From Neobacillus niacini (lineage in GTDB: Bacteria > Bacillota > Bacilli > Bacillales > Cytobacillaceae), in NCBI RefSeq assembly GCF_000759675.1, contig NZ_BAWM01000006.1:1-64000 (forward strand): DNA of 64,000 nt. The letters run 5' to 3'. The first letter of the stretch is position 1. Every line of letters begins with the position of its first letter. The notes under the pieces were generated by a model that was given only the letters and a program-made list of their open reading frames with translations, was not told the origin of the DNA and made no database searches. Made by a program: the position numbers and the translations under genes. Positions 7,967-17,124 of this stretch are shown here, piece after piece.

Positions 7967-8965
7967 ATGGAAAAAATTCTTCAGGTTAAGGACCTTCAAG
8001 TATCCTTTTCAACGTACGGCGGTGAGGTAAAGGCCGTACGCGGGGTCAGCTTTGATTTACATAAGGGGGAAACGCTCGCAATAGTCGGTGAATCCGGTTG
8101 TGGGAAAAGTGTAACCTCCCAAAGTATCATGAGACTGATTCCTGATCCGCCAGGGAGAATCACATACGGGGAAATCCTTTTTAATAATATGGACCTAATC
8201 AAGTTAAAAGAACCTGAACTGCGGAAAATTCGCGGTGCTAAAATATCAATGATTTTTCAGGATCCAATGACTGCTTTAAATCCAACACTTACCATTGGTG
8301 AGCAAATTATGGAAGGAATCATGGAACATGAAAAGATAACAAGGGCCGAGGCTAAAAAGGCTGCTGTTGAAATGCTCCAACTTGTTGGTATTCCTAGTCC
8401 CGAAGCACGATTAAAGCAGTACCCCCATCAGTTTAGCGGAGGGATGCGCCAGCGGATTGTGATTGCGATGGCGCTCGTGTGCAGTCCTGACGTGTTAATT
8501 GCCGATGAACCGACTACTGCTCTGGATGTAACGATACAAGCACAAATTTTGGAGTTGTTCCGTGATATTCAGAAAAAAACAGGTGTCTCGATTATTCTAA
8601 TCACTCATGACTTAGGGGTAGTTGCCCAAGTTGCTGATCGAGTTGCAGTTATGTATGCCGGTAAGATTGTGGAAATAGGGAGCAGGAGGGAAATCTTTTA
8701 TCGCCCTCAGCATCCGTATACGATGGGGCTGCTTCAATCTGTACCACGTTTAGATATTGAAAAAGCTGAATTAGTCCCAATCCCAGGAACACCGCCTGAC
8801 TTATTTTCACCTCCAATAGGCTGCGCCTTTGCAGCACGCTGTAAGTATTCAATGGAAGTTTGTGAAAGAGTCTACCCGGTTCAATCCTCTCTTAGTAACA
8901 ATCACCATGTTGATTGCTGGCTGCAGGATGAACGGGCCAAAAAATTGGTTTCAACGTTTGTTTAA
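7967..8965 (+). CDS. dppD: dipeptide ABC transporter ATPase DppD
   Basis: ATPase subunit that powers the importer. The 332 residues include the Walker A motif GESGCGKS (about 41-48), the Q-loop, the ABC signature FSGGMRQR, Walker B VLIADEP with the D-loop TALD, and the switch ITHD. The C-terminal extension found in peptide importers carries CAFAARC and further cysteines, fitting the Fe-S or Cys-rich motif of the oligopeptide family. It pairs with YkfD, the other ATPase, encoded 4.7 kb downstream in the same operon. Confidence 0.93.
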   Translation: MEKILQVKDLQVSFSTYGGEVKAVRGVSFDLHKGETLAIVGESGCGKSVTSQSIMRLIPDPPGRITYGEILFNNMDLIKLKEPELRKIRGAKISMIFQDPMTALNPTLTIGEQIMEGIMEHEKITRAEAKKAAVEMLQLVGIPSPEARLKQYPHQFSGGMRQRIVIAMALVCSPDVLIADEPTTALDVTIQAQILELFRDIQKKTGVSIILITHDLGVVAQVADRVAVMYAGKIVEIGSRREIFYRPQHPYTMGLLQSVPRLDIEKAELVPIPGTPPDLFSPPIGCAFAARCKYSMEVCERVYPVQSSLSNNHHVDCWLQDERAKKLVSTFV

Positions 8966-8993
8966 ATAAAAAACATTTACTAGGGGGAAAAAG

Positions 8994-10625
8994 ATGAAAA
9001 AGTTTATTACGATGTTGGTCTCAATTTTGTTGTTATTTTCTTTAGCAGCATGTACAGCAAATAGCGATGCTGGAAGCGAGCCAAAGGATGATGGAAAAGG
9101 TGATTCTAAGGAAAAAGCTGAAAAAGTCCTATATCTTAACAACGGACAAGAGCCTACATCCTTTGACCCGCCAATCGGTTTTGATGCTGTATCATGGAAT
9201 GCTTTAAACAATATCATGGAAGGTTTAACCCGTTTAGACGAAAATCACCAGCCAAAAGCAGCAACTGCAGAAAAATGGGATGTATCAGAGGATGGGAAAA
9301 CCTATACCTTCCACATCCGTGAAGATGCAAAATGGTCCAATGGTGATGATTTAACTGCAGGTGACTTTGTATTTGCATGGAAACGGCTTTTGAATCCAAA
9401 AACAGGGTCTGGAGCAGCATTTTTAGGCTATTTTATTGAAGGTGGAGAAGCCTTTAATACAGAAAAAGGAACAGCAGACGATGTTAAAGTAAATGCTGTT
9501 GATACGAAAACGTTTGAAGTAACGCTTACAAGTCCACAGGCTTATTTCTTAAGTGTTATTGCTAATCCGGCGTTTTTCCCAATCAACGAAAAAGTAGCAA
9601 CTGCCAATCCAGAATGGTTTTCTGAAGCGGACTCGTTCGTAGGTAATGGTCCATTTACATTAGCGGAATGGAACCATGATAGTGATTTCACAATGGTAAA
9701 GAACGACAAATATTGGGATGCCAAAAATGTAAAATTGGATAAAATCCATTGGGCGATGGTTGATGATACCAATACGGAATATCAAATGTTCAAGACAGGT
9801 GAGCTTGATACTTCGGACGTTCCTGCAGATTTAGCCGATTCTTTATTTAAAGAAGGCGACGTGAAAGTAGAGGATCAAGCAGGTGAGTATTTCTATCGTT
9901 TTAATGTAAATTTGGAACCTTTCCAAAATGTTAATATCCGTAAGGCATTTGCAATGGCGGTTGACCAGAAGCAGATTGTAGAACTAGTTACAAAAAATAA
10001 AGAAAAGCCTGCTTATGGTTTTGTTTCCTACGGCTTTAAGGACGCATCAGGCAAAGACTTCCGTGAAAAAAATGGTGATTTAATTAAAACGAATGTAGAA
10101 CAAGCGAAAGAGCTTTTGAAAAAGGGAATGGAAGAGGAAGGATATACAACACTTCCTGAAGTTACCTTAACCTATAACACTCTTGATTCACATAAGAAAA
10201 TAGCTGAGGCTCTTCAGCAAATGTTTAAAGAAAATTTAGCTGTTGATGTTAAGTTGGCAAATATGGAATCAAATGTATTTGCAACAGACCAAAAAGCATT
10301 AAAGTTCCAATTGTCACGCAGTTCATTCCTAGCAGATTATGCAGACCCTATCAACTTTGTGGAAAACTTCCAAACGGGACATTCTATGAATCGTACAGGA
10401 TGGAGCAATGCAGAATTTGACCAATTGGTTAAGGATGCAAAAAATGAAGCGGATGAAAAGAAGCGTTTTGAATTAATGTACCAAGCTGAAAAGATACTCT
10501 TTGAAGAAGCACCGATTATTCCAATTCACTTCTATAACCAAGTGTATTTACAAAATAAAGCTGTAACAGGAATCGTCCGTCATCCAGTTGGATACTTAGA
10601 ATTAAAGTCCGCGGATAAAAAGTAA
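8994..10625 (+). CDS. dppE: dipeptide-binding lipoprotein DppE
   Basis: Extracellular substrate-binding lipoprotein of the dipeptide importer, SBP_bac_5 family, 543 residues. The signal peptide ends in the lipobox SLAAC (Cys20), followed by an acidic/Lys linker. The body begins LNNGQEPTSFDPPIG, the usual opening of the family, and GNGPFTLAEWN is the conserved core motif. It captures peptides, possibly including murein tripeptides, and delivers them to DppBC. The start has an AGGGGG ribosome binding site. Confidence 0.94.
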   Translation: MKKFITMLVSILLLFSLAACTANSDAGSEPKDDGKGDSKEKAEKVLYLNNGQEPTSFDPPIGFDAVSWNALNNIMEGLTRLDENHQPKAATAEKWDVSEDGKTYTFHIREDAKWSNGDDLTAGDFVFAWKRLLNPKTGSGAAFLGYFIEGGEAFNTEKGTADDVKVNAVDTKTFEVTLTSPQAYFLSVIANPAFFPINEKVATANPEWFSEADSFVGNGPFTLAEWNHDSDFTMVKNDKYWDAKNVKLDKIHWAMVDDTNTEYQMFKTGELDTSDVPADLADSLFKEGDVKVEDQAGEYFYRFNVNLEPFQNVNIRKAFAMAVDQKQIVELVTKNKEKPAYGFVSYGFKDASGKDFREKNGDLIKTNVEQAKELLKKGMEEEGYTTLPEVTLTYNTLDSHKKIAEALQQMFKENLAVDVKLANMESNVFATDQKALKFQLSRSSFLADYADPINFVENFQTGHSMNRTGWSNAEFDQLVKDAKNEADEKKRFELMYQAEKILFEEAPIIPIHFYNQVYLQNKAVTGIVRHPVGYLELKSADKK

Positions 10626-10632
10626 ATCAAGG

Positions 10633-10662
10633 AAAAGGGATGTTCGCTTGAACATCCCTTTT
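10633..10662 (+). terminator. intra-operon hairpin after dppE
   Basis: AAAAGGGATGTTC and GAACATCCCTTTT form a perfect stem with a GCTT loop, but only a short T stretch follows (TTTTAT). It lies between dppE and ykfA. It could be a partial terminator or a 3' stabiliser that keeps the binding protein message more abundant than the ykf part. Confidence 0.65.
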
Positions 10663-10706
10663 ATCCTAATAATCTAGACTGATAGAAAGGCAGAAAGGGT
10701 GTTTTG

Positions 10707-11630
10707 ATGAGATTACTAAAGCCAAACCGTCTAATCAAAGGGGATACAGTTGGAGTCATTGCTCCGGCTAGCCCGCCAAACAAAAAAAATCTCGAAAGCG
10801 GAATAGAGTTTTTAAAGGGATTAGGGCTGCGGGTAAAGGTTGGCAAGAGTGTAGAAAAAATCTATGGCTATTTAGCAGGATCCGATCAAGAAAGGCTAGA
10901 TGATTTACATGCTATGTTTCTCGATTCTGAAGTGGAGGCCATTTTTTGTGCATGTGGTGGCTATGGAACTGCGAGATTGGCAGCAAATATAGAATACGAA
11001 ATGATTAAAGCAAACCCCAAAATTTTCTGGGGTTATAGTGATATTACTTTTTTACATACTGCTATTAGGCAAGAAACAGGTCTGATAACCTTTCATGGAC
11101 CAATGCTGGGATCGGATATTGGTAAGGAGGACGTACATCCATTATCAAAAGAAGGTTTTCAGCAATTATTTGAGCCAACTGACGTAGTTTATTCCAAACT
11201 TTTTTCTTCTTTGGAAACATTGGTTGAGGGTGTTGCTAGTGGTGAGCTAATTGGCGGGAATTTATCGCTATTAGTCAGCACCCTTGGAACTCCATATGAA
11301 ATAGATACGAAAGAGAAACTCTTATTTATTGAAGATGTGAATGAAGAACCGAGATCGGTAGACCGGATGCTGAATCAACTCAAAATGGCTGGAAAGCTAG
11401 ATGATGTAAATGGCATCGTTATTGGTGATTTTTGTGATTGTACATCAAAAAGGGATCCTTCTTTAACACTCGAAGAAGTCATTAACCATTATGTCCTGTC
11501 GGCCAATAAACCGGCATTAAAAGGATTCTTGATGGGACATTGTAATCCACATGTATCCATTCCCTTGGGAGTTCAGGCTACCTTAAATACGAATGAGAAA
11601 AGATTAATAGTTGAAAGTGGAATTGTCTAA
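10707..11630 (+). CDS. ykfA: LD-carboxypeptidase family protein YkfA
   Basis: Peptidase S66 (MccF/LdcA family), expected to trim D-amino acids or cleave murein peptides in the cytoplasm. The 307 residues hold the nucleophile elbow GYSDIT with Ser111, a conserved IEDVNEEP segment containing the catalytic Glu and GHCNPH near the C-terminus containing the catalytic His. I use ATG 10707, spaced from GAAAGGG; an in-frame TTG one codon earlier is less likely. It lies between dppE and ykfB as in B. subtilis. Confidence 0.9.
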   Translation: MRLLKPNRLIKGDTVGVIAPASPPNKKNLESGIEFLKGLGLRVKVGKSVEKIYGYLAGSDQERLDDLHAMFLDSEVEAIFCACGGYGTARLAANIEYEMIKANPKIFWGYSDITFLHTAIRQETGLITFHGPMLGSDIGKEDVHPLSKEGFQQLFEPTDVVYSKLFSSLETLVEGVASGELIGGNLSLLVSTLGTPYEIDTKEKLLFIEDVNEEPRSVDRMLNQLKMAGKLDDVNGIVIGDFCDCTSKRDPSLTLEEVINHYVLSANKPALKGFLMGHCNPHVSIPLGVQATLNTNEKRLIVESGIV

Positions 11631-11643
11631 AGGGGGAAAAAAG

Positions 11644-12744
11644 ATGATTATTAAGGAAATTGAAACATTTCGTGCAGCCGTTCCGCTCATCAAACCTTTT
11701 AAAACGGCATTAAGAACGGTAACAACAGCAGAAGCGATTTTTGTGAAAGTAAAATGTGATAATGGAATTACTGGCTGGGGAGAGGCACCACCGACCGTGG
11801 TCATTACGGGTGATAGTCTGTTAGGTATTGAATCAGCGATTATCCAGATCATTAAACCTTTTCTAGAAAATAAAAGTCTCCTAAACTATGAATTAATTTT
11901 TCAAGGACTAAAAACAATCATGGTAGGAAATACAAGTGCGAAAGCAGCGATTGATATGGCTATATATGATTGTTTATCCCAGTTTTGCAGACTTCCGCTT
12001 TACCAGTTCCTTGGCGGGCACAAGAAAGAGCTGGAGACAGATTTTACCGTTAGTGTGAATGGTCCTGAAGAAATGGGTGACGATGCTGTATCCTATATTC
12101 AAAAAGGGTTTAATGTTCTAAAGGTAAAGGTTGGGAAAGATGATATCTCCAAGGATTTAGAGCGAATCAAGGAAATTAGAAAAAGAGTGGGCAATGCTAT
12201 AAAAATACGGTTGGACGCCAATCAAGGCTGGACCGCAAAGGATGCGATTCGGACCATTCGCAAAATGGAGGATAGTGATTTACGAATAGAATTAGTCGAA
12301 CAACCTGTGAAAGCGGACGATCTGGAGGGGCTTAAACAAGTTACCGATTCGGTTGATACGATGATTATGGCAGATGAAAGTGTATTTACACCCAAACAGG
12401 CATTCCAAGTTTTAAAGACGAGAAGTGCAGATTTAATTAACATTAAGCTGATGAAAGCGGGAGGAATCTATCAAGCTCAGATTATCAACCAGTTAGCTGA
12501 AACTTGTGGTGTAGAGTGCATGGTTGGCAGCATGATTGAAACACGCCTTGGGATTACGGCTGCCGCTCATTTTGCGGCAAGCAAACAAAATATAACTCGA
12601 TTTGATTTTGATGCACCACTCATGCTGGCGAAGGAAATAGTTGATGGAGGTATTCATTATAATAATAGATTCATCACACTTCCAGATTGTCCAGGCCTTG
12701 GAATAAAGCATGTAACGATAGAAGGAGGGGTAACGGTTGGATAA
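11644..12744 (+). CDS. ykfB: L-Ala-D/L-Glu epimerase YkfB
   Basis: Enolase-superfamily dipeptide epimerase that converts L-Ala-D-Glu from murein into L-Ala-L-Glu so it can be hydrolysed. At 366 residues it matches B. subtilis YkfB, and the diagnostic residues fall at the expected numbers: Lys160 and Lys162 of KVK, metal ligands Asp191, Glu219 and Asp244, and Lys268. The start ATG is chosen 7 bases after AAAGGGGG, just past the ykfA stop. It overlaps ykfC by 8 bases. Confidence 0.95.
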   Translation: MIIKEIETFRAAVPLIKPFKTALRTVTTAEAIFVKVKCDNGITGWGEAPPTVVITGDSLLGIESAIIQIIKPFLENKSLLNYELIFQGLKTIMVGNTSAKAAIDMAIYDCLSQFCRLPLYQFLGGHKKELETDFTVSVNGPEEMGDDAVSYIQKGFNVLKVKVGKDDISKDLERIKEIRKRVGNAIKIRLDANQGWTAKDAIRTIRKMEDSDLRIELVEQPVKADDLEGLKQVTDSVDTMIMADESVFTPKQAFQVLKTRSADLINIKLMKAGGIYQAQIINQLAETCGVECMVGSMIETRLGITAAAHFAASKQNITRFDFDAPLMLAKEIVDGGIHYNNRFITLPDCPGLGIKHVTIEGGVTVG

Positions 12745-13651
12745 ACGACTTGTAAACGTCCCGGTAGCTACTGTCTGGACATCTCATAATTCTGCACGAG
12801 AATTGGATGTGGCAGCTATCAGCAATCCGGTCGATATCGATCGATGGTTAGAAGGTTTAACATTTGAAACAAGACTTGGTTTGTGCGAACAAAACCTCGT
12901 CCAAACCCAGCTTTTATATGGCGAAGAGGTCGTCGTAATCGAAGAGATTGAGAATTGGGTCCATGTTATCATCCCGGATCAACCAACATCAAAAAATGTA
13001 AAAGGCTATCCTGGCTGGGTTCCCTCATCTCAATTGGTAAAATGTCCATTGGACTGGAATATAAAAGAAGGTCCAGTTGTTGTAGTAACGAATCCGAAAA
13101 CAGTTTTATATAAAGAAACAAAAATGGAACTTTCTTATCAAACCATCCTCCCACTAATAAAAGAGGCGGATGGGAAGGTTATTGTAAAAACTCCTGATGG
13201 GACAGGTTTACTGAGCTCAGAACATGTTACCCTTTCTGAATCTCTAACCAATCGCTTTAAAGGCAATGGAACTGAAATCGTTTCCGATGGTGAAAAATTT
13301 CTTAATCTTCCATACTTATGGGGTGGAATGAGCAGCTACGGATATGATTGCTCAGGTTTCAGCTATACCATGTGTAAAGCAAATGGGTATATCATTCCCC
13401 GTGATGCACATGACCAAGCAAATGCAGGGGAACAAGTCAGTACAGAAGAAATAAAACCAGGTGATTTGCTCTTTTTTGCCTATGAAGAAGGAAAGGGTAG
13501 GATTCATCATGTTGGAATTTATTATGGTGACGGAAAATTACTCCATTCCCCAAATACAGGAAAGACGGTTGAAATTATTTCATTAGCAGGAACAATCTAT
13601 GAACGAGAACTTTGTGCAGCAAGGCGCTATTGGGTTGAGACGGAGGCATAG
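12737..13651 (+). CDS. ykfC: gamma-D-glutamyl-L-amino acid endopeptidase YkfC
   Basis: NlpC/P60 cysteine peptidase that releases L-Ala-D-Glu from murein peptides. The 304 residues have two SH3b-like domains (about 1-170), then the NlpC/P60 domain with catalytic Cys205 in YDCSGF, His258 in HHVGIY and His270 in LLHSP. No signal peptide is visible, which fits cytoplasmic processing of imported peptides. Translation starts at TTG 12737, 6 bases after GAAGGAGGGG, overlapping the end of ykfB. Confidence 0.93.
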   Translation: MDKRLVNVPVATVWTSHNSARELDVAAISNPVDIDRWLEGLTFETRLGLCEQNLVQTQLLYGEEVVVIEEIENWVHVIIPDQPTSKNVKGYPGWVPSSQLVKCPLDWNIKEGPVVVVTNPKTVLYKETKMELSYQTILPLIKEADGKVIVKTPDGTGLLSSEHVTLSESLTNRFKGNGTEIVSDGEKFLNLPYLWGGMSSYGYDCSGFSYTMCKANGYIIPRDAHDQANAGEQVSTEEIKPGDLLFFAYEEGKGRIHHVGIYYGDGKLLHSPNTGKTVEIISLAGTIYERELCAARRYWVETEA

Positions 13652-13652
13652 A

Positions 13653-14657
13653 ATGGTGAAATTATTACAAGTAAACAATTTGAAAAAACATTTTCATTTA
13701 GGAAAAAATGAAATCTTAAAAGCGGTGGATGGTGTTTCCTTCCATATCAACAAAGGGGAAACCTTTGGGATTGTGGGTGAATCAGGTTGTGGGAAGTCTA
13801 CTGCTGGGAGAACCATTATTGGACTCTATGACCAAACCGAAGGAGAAGTTATTTTTAATGGAAAAAACATTCATACTTTGAAGTCCAAGGAAAGACATAA
13901 CTTTCACCGGCAAATGCAGATGATTTTTCAAGATCCGTATGCATCATTAAATCCTAGATCAACAGTAAGAGAAATCATATCCGAGCCCATGGAAGTTCAT
14001 GGCTTGTACCCTAATAAACAAGACCGACTAAAACGTGTCTATCAATTACTAGAGGATGTTGGGTTAAATCGCAATCATGCCGATCGCTATCCACACGAAT
14101 TCAGCGGTGGGCAGCGTCAGAGGATTGGCATAGCCCGTGCTCTCGCATTAGATCCAGAGTTTATTATCGCAGATGAACCGATATCTGCTCTTGATGTGTC
14201 AGTCCAGGCACAAGTTGTGAATTTATTAAAACGTCTTCAGAAGGAAAAAGGGTTAACATATCTATTTATCGCCCATGACCTTTCAATGGTGAAACAAATA
14301 AGTGATCGAATTGGGGTTATGTATTTAGGGCATTTAGTTGAGTTAACAGATAGCAGTGAGTTGTATAAGAAACCGATGCATCCATATACTCAGGCGTTGT
14401 TGTCTGCGATTCCGATTCCAGATCCTGACATTGAGGATCAGCGAGAACGGATTATTTTAATGGGAGAGCTGCCAAGCCCAATTAATCCACCAAGCGGCTG
14501 TGTCTTCCAAACACGCTGCCCTATGGCGATGGAGGTTTGCTCTGTTGAAAAACCAAACTGGAAGGAAGTAGAAGTAAACCATTTCCTAGCATGTCATTTA
14601 TATGATAAAAACAAAACTGGTGACCATGATTATTCACAGGTTGCAGTTACTAGGTAG
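13653..14657 (+). CDS. ykfD: peptide ABC transporter ATPase YkfD
   Basis: Second ATPase of the dipeptide importer (OppF/DppF type), 334 residues. Walker A GESGCGKS, signature FSGGQRQR, Walker B FIIADEP, switch IAHD and the C-terminal peptide-importer tail with CVFQTRC are present. I choose ATG 13653, preceded by GGAGG; the longer in-frame ORF from 13599 lies inside ykfC in another frame. The ORF ends 3 bases before the serine hydrolase gene. Confidence 0.92.
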   Translation: MVKLLQVNNLKKHFHLGKNEILKAVDGVSFHINKGETFGIVGESGCGKSTAGRTIIGLYDQTEGEVIFNGKNIHTLKSKERHNFHRQMQMIFQDPYASLNPRSTVREIISEPMEVHGLYPNKQDRLKRVYQLLEDVGLNRNHADRYPHEFSGGQRQRIGIARALALDPEFIIADEPISALDVSVQAQVVNLLKRLQKEKGLTYLFIAHDLSMVKQISDRIGVMYLGHLVELTDSSELYKKPMHPYTQALLSAIPIPDPDIEDQRERIILMGELPSPINPPSGCVFQTRCPMAMEVCSVEKPNWKEVEVNHFLACHLYDKNKTGDHDYSQVAVTR

Positions 14658-14660
14658 ACT

Positions 14661-15470
14661 ATGGAGATATTAAAAGAAAAAATTCGTGAAGAACTCAATG
14701 AATTTGAAGGGAGGATCGGCTTAGCAATAGAAATTGAAGACGCTGGTAATTTCTATATCGATAACGAAAAAGTATTTCGTTCGGCAAGTTTAATAAAGAT
14801 TCCCATTTTACTAGCAGGGCTCGGGAGGCATAAGATAGGCGAACTAGACTTAGAACAACTGATTCACATTTCAAAGGAAAATAGAGCAGGCGGATCAGGG
14901 ATATTATATGCACTATCTGATCAGTTATCATTGACAGTGAAAGACTTAATGACCTTGATGATTATCGTTTCAGATAACACAGCCACCAATATTCTGATTG
15001 ATTTATTGGGGATGGATGAAATCAATGCTTTTATAAAAGAAATCGGATTTGAACACACTAAGTTAAACAGAAAAATGATGGATTTTGCTGCAATTGAAAA
15101 AGGAATGGACAACTTTACAAATCCGAGAGAAATGATTCATTTCCTTAAATTGTTGAATGAAATAAACGATATTATTGGAATCACAGGACCTCCAATTGCG
15201 TATCATGCATTAAGACATCAGCAATTTAGGGATAAGCTCCCGGCAATGGTGAACCTAGAAAAGATCACTGTAGTAAATAAAACCGGGGAACTTCCGAGTG
15301 TTGAGCACGATTGTGCTATATTTGAATATCAGGGCAGAAAAGGCTATGTCGCTGTTTTGACGGACAGTTTCATCGATCAAAATGCTGTAAAACAAATCAT
15401 CAGGAACATTGGAAAACATATTTCTGATTTTTTCATTCGACACACAAAGATTTGCTGGAATAGTAAGTAA
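14661..15470 (+). CDS. cytoplasmic class A beta-lactamase-like serine hydrolase
   Basis: A 269-residue protein of the penicillin-recognising fold. The three class A motifs are present: S43-L-I-K46, S104-D-N106 and K207-T-G. No signal peptide is seen, so it stays in the cytoplasm. The omega-loop position equivalent to Glu166, needed for beta-lactam deacylation, is occupied by Met140 (by counting 36 residues from SDN), so it is unlikely to be an efficient beta-lactamase. It begins 3 bases after ykfD and is followed by the operon terminator. I infer a role in hydrolysing or transferring D-amino-acid peptides taken up by Dpp. B. subtilis has no gene at this place in the operon. Confidence 0.8.
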   Translation: MEILKEKIREELNEFEGRIGLAIEIEDAGNFYIDNEKVFRSASLIKIPILLAGLGRHKIGELDLEQLIHISKENRAGGSGILYALSDQLSLTVKDLMTLMIIVSDNTATNILIDLLGMDEINAFIKEIGFEHTKLNRKMMDFAAIEKGMDNFTNPREMIHFLKLLNEINDIIGITGPPIAYHALRHQQFRDKLPAMVNLEKITVVNKTGELPSVEHDCAIFEYQGRKGYVAVLTDSFIDQNAVKQIIRNIGKHISDFFIRHTKICWNSK

Positions 15471-15474
15471 TGAT

Positions 15475-15505
15475 ACTGATTTGGGTGCACCGAATCAGTT
15501 TTTTA
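15475..15505 (+). terminator. terminator of the dpp-ykf operon
   Basis: ACTGATTTGG pairs with CCGAATCAGT, giving a stem of about 10 bp with a 5-base loop, followed by TTTTTT. It directly follows the serine hydrolase stop. Confidence 0.85.
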
Positions 15506-15585
15506 ATAAAAGAAATGTTTTACCCCGTATCTTTTTTCCATTTTGAAACGTTTATAGGTTAGAGAGTGTTAAAGGAGTGAATAAA

Positions 15586-16308
15586 ATGTCTAATGGTTTT
15601 AGTCAGATCACAAGGGAAGACCAACAACAGGAAAATAAGACAGGTGATTTTTTTTGGATAGAGTATTATCCAAAACTACAGCGATATTGTCACTTTTTAG
15701 CCCAAAATAAATGGGATGGCGAAGATATCGCTCAAGAAGTTTATTTGAAAGCTAAGAAATATTCCACTGCCAAGCATAAGATGACCTCAGCTTTGGTAAA
15801 TAAGATCGCTTACAATCATTGGATTGATGTGGTTCGAAAAAGAAAAAACGAATCAACCCATATAAATCATGATTTTTCTAGTCATTTAGCAGCAAGTCAG
15901 CTGGATGATAGGTTGAATTCGGTCGAATTATTGCTAAAGCATTTCACACCAAAGCAAGCCGTCATTTTTATGCTCAAAGAAGCATTTCAATACCAATCAA
16001 AGGAAATTGCAGCTATTCTTGGGACAACAGAAATGGCTATAAAGTCCAATTTGAATCGTTCTAAAAAACGTCTTGAAAAAATAAATGAAACGGATCGCTG
16101 CTTCCCTATGGAATTATTTTGGGATGAAGATGAACGCGAGAAATTAGCTGATTTATTTAATGAATCGTTAAAAGTCCAAGATCCTAGCGTTTTAATTGAT
16201 TCACTTTCATCATTCAAAAGTGTTATGGATATTCCACAGCTTGTTTCAAGGAATATTGGATCGTTTAAAACTCACACTCCTTCAAGCACTCTCTGTATGG
16301 CTGCTTAG
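15586..16308 (+). CDS. ECF-like RNA polymerase sigma factor
   Basis: A 240-residue sigma-70 family protein lacking regions 1 and 3. Region 2 spans about residues 25-85 (YYPKLQRYCHFLA with DIAQEVYLKAKKY). Region 4 with a helix-turn-helix is at about 110-160 (FTPKQAVIFMLKEAFQY and KEIAAILGTTEMAIKSNL). A C-terminal extension of about 75 residues has no recognisable domain and could be a built-in regulatory tail. No anti-sigma gene is adjacent. ATG 15586 is preferred over GTG 15577 because AAAGGAG ends at 15577. The clpP-like gene follows after 30 bases. Confidence 0.85.
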   Translation: MSNGFSQITREDQQQENKTGDFFWIEYYPKLQRYCHFLAQNKWDGEDIAQEVYLKAKKYSTAKHKMTSALVNKIAYNHWIDVVRKRKNESTHINHDFSSHLAASQLDDRLNSVELLLKHFTPKQAVIFMLKEAFQYQSKEIAAILGTTEMAIKSNLNRSKKRLEKINETDRCFPMELFWDEDEREKLADLFNESLKVQDPSVLIDSLSSFKSVMDIPQLVSRNIGSFKTHTPSSTLCMAA

Positions 16309-16338
16309 CCAATATCTGCTTTCAAGGAGGATTTATCA

Positions 16339-16923
16339 ATGAGTACAATTCCTTATGTAATAGAACAATCTAATCGTGGTGAACGTTCCTACGATATTTA
16401 TTCACGATTATTAAAAGATCGGATCATTATTATCGGTGATGAAATTAATGATCACACGGCGAACAGTGTGGTTGCTCAATTATTATTTTTAGCAGCTGAC
16501 GCACCTGATAAAGAAATTTCACTTTATATTAATAGTCCCGGAGGCTCCACATCAGCCGGTTTTGCCATTTATGATACCATGCAATACATTAAGCCGGATG
16601 TTCGAACGATTTGTACAGGGATGGCAGCATCATTTGGGGCGATGTTACTGCTTGCTGGAACGAAAGGGAAACGGTATGCCTTGCCAAATAGTGAAATTAT
16701 GATTCACCAGCCACTTGGAGGCGTAAGGGGGCAGGCAACTGAAATCGAAATATCTGCAAGGCGTATCTTAAAGCTAAGAGAACATATTAATCAAATAATT
16801 TCCCAGAGGACGGGGCAGACTGTTGAGAAGGTAGCAAACGATACAGATCGAGATTACTTTATGAGTGCCGAAGAAGCAAAAGCGTATGGAATTATTGATG
16901 AAATTCTATACCCGAAAGCATAA
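16339..16923 (+). CDS. ClpP-type serine protease, second paralogue type
   Basis: Proteolytic chamber subunit of a Clp protease, 194 residues. The catalytic triad is complete: Ser98 in GMAASFGA, His123 in MIHQPLGG and Asp172 in DTDRDYF. AASFGA replaces the AASMGA usual in housekeeping ClpP, and the N-terminus differs from the main ClpP, so this looks like the accessory ClpP seen in some Bacillus. It lies 30 bases after the sigma factor with AAGGAGG upstream, so the two are probably one transcript. It needs an AAA+ partner such as ClpC or ClpX from elsewhere. Confidence 0.92.
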   Translation: MSTIPYVIEQSNRGERSYDIYSRLLKDRIIIIGDEINDHTANSVVAQLLFLAADAPDKEISLYINSPGGSTSAGFAIYDTMQYIKPDVRTICTGMAASFGAMLLLAGTKGKRYALPNSEIMIHQPLGGVRGQATEIEISARRILKLREHINQIISQRTGQTVEKVANDTDRDYFMSAEEAKAYGIIDEILYPKA

Positions 16924-16952
16924 ATTTGAAAAAAGTTAAGCAAAATAACAGG

Positions 16953-17033
16953 AAAAAGGTTAGCGAACTGTAAGAATATCCCTTTTGAGTATTCAAAAGG
17001 GATATTCTTACAGAAAAAACAGCTGACCTTTTT
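16953..17033 (+). terminator. nested palindrome, probable terminator after clpP
   Basis: An outer 12-base arm AAAAAGGTTAGC (16953-16964) pairs with GCTGACCTTTTT (17022-17033) with one G-U pair. It encloses a perfect 21-bp stem (16968-16988 with 16993-17013) with a GTAT loop. The right arm ends in a T-run. The length is far beyond an ordinary terminator. Confidence 0.75.
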
Positions 17034-17037
17034 TATA

Positions 17038-17066
17038 TTGACACCTTTTATAACATGCAATATAGT
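17038..17066 (+). promoter_or_regulatory. SigA promoter of the marR-MMPL operon
   Basis: TTGACA at 17038-17043 and TATAGT at 17061-17066 with a 17-base spacer, 59 bases before the MarR start. Confidence 0.85.
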
Positions 17067-17097
17067 TAAACAAGTGAATAGTTTAACAGTTTAACTA
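17063..17097. promoter_or_regulatory. palindromic MarR operator
   Basis: TAGTTAAAC (17063-17071) and GTTTAACTA (17089-17097) form an inverted repeat, with an extra GTTTAAC copy at 17081-17087. They overlap the -10 box and the start of transcription, which fits autorepression by the MarR protein encoded next. Confidence 0.7.
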
Positions 17098-17124
17098 ATT
17101 TTACAAAGTGAGGTGAAATGGACA

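Noticed and set aside
15542..15570. TGAAAC that could be an ECF -35 for autoregulation of the sigma gene
   Set aside because: The matching -10 would place transcription start on the ribosome binding site and no CGT-type -10 is present.
16996..17010. AAAAGGGATATTCT also present near 29620
   Set aside because: A shared 14-mer in 64 kb is expected by chance, and the second site lacks the palindrome.
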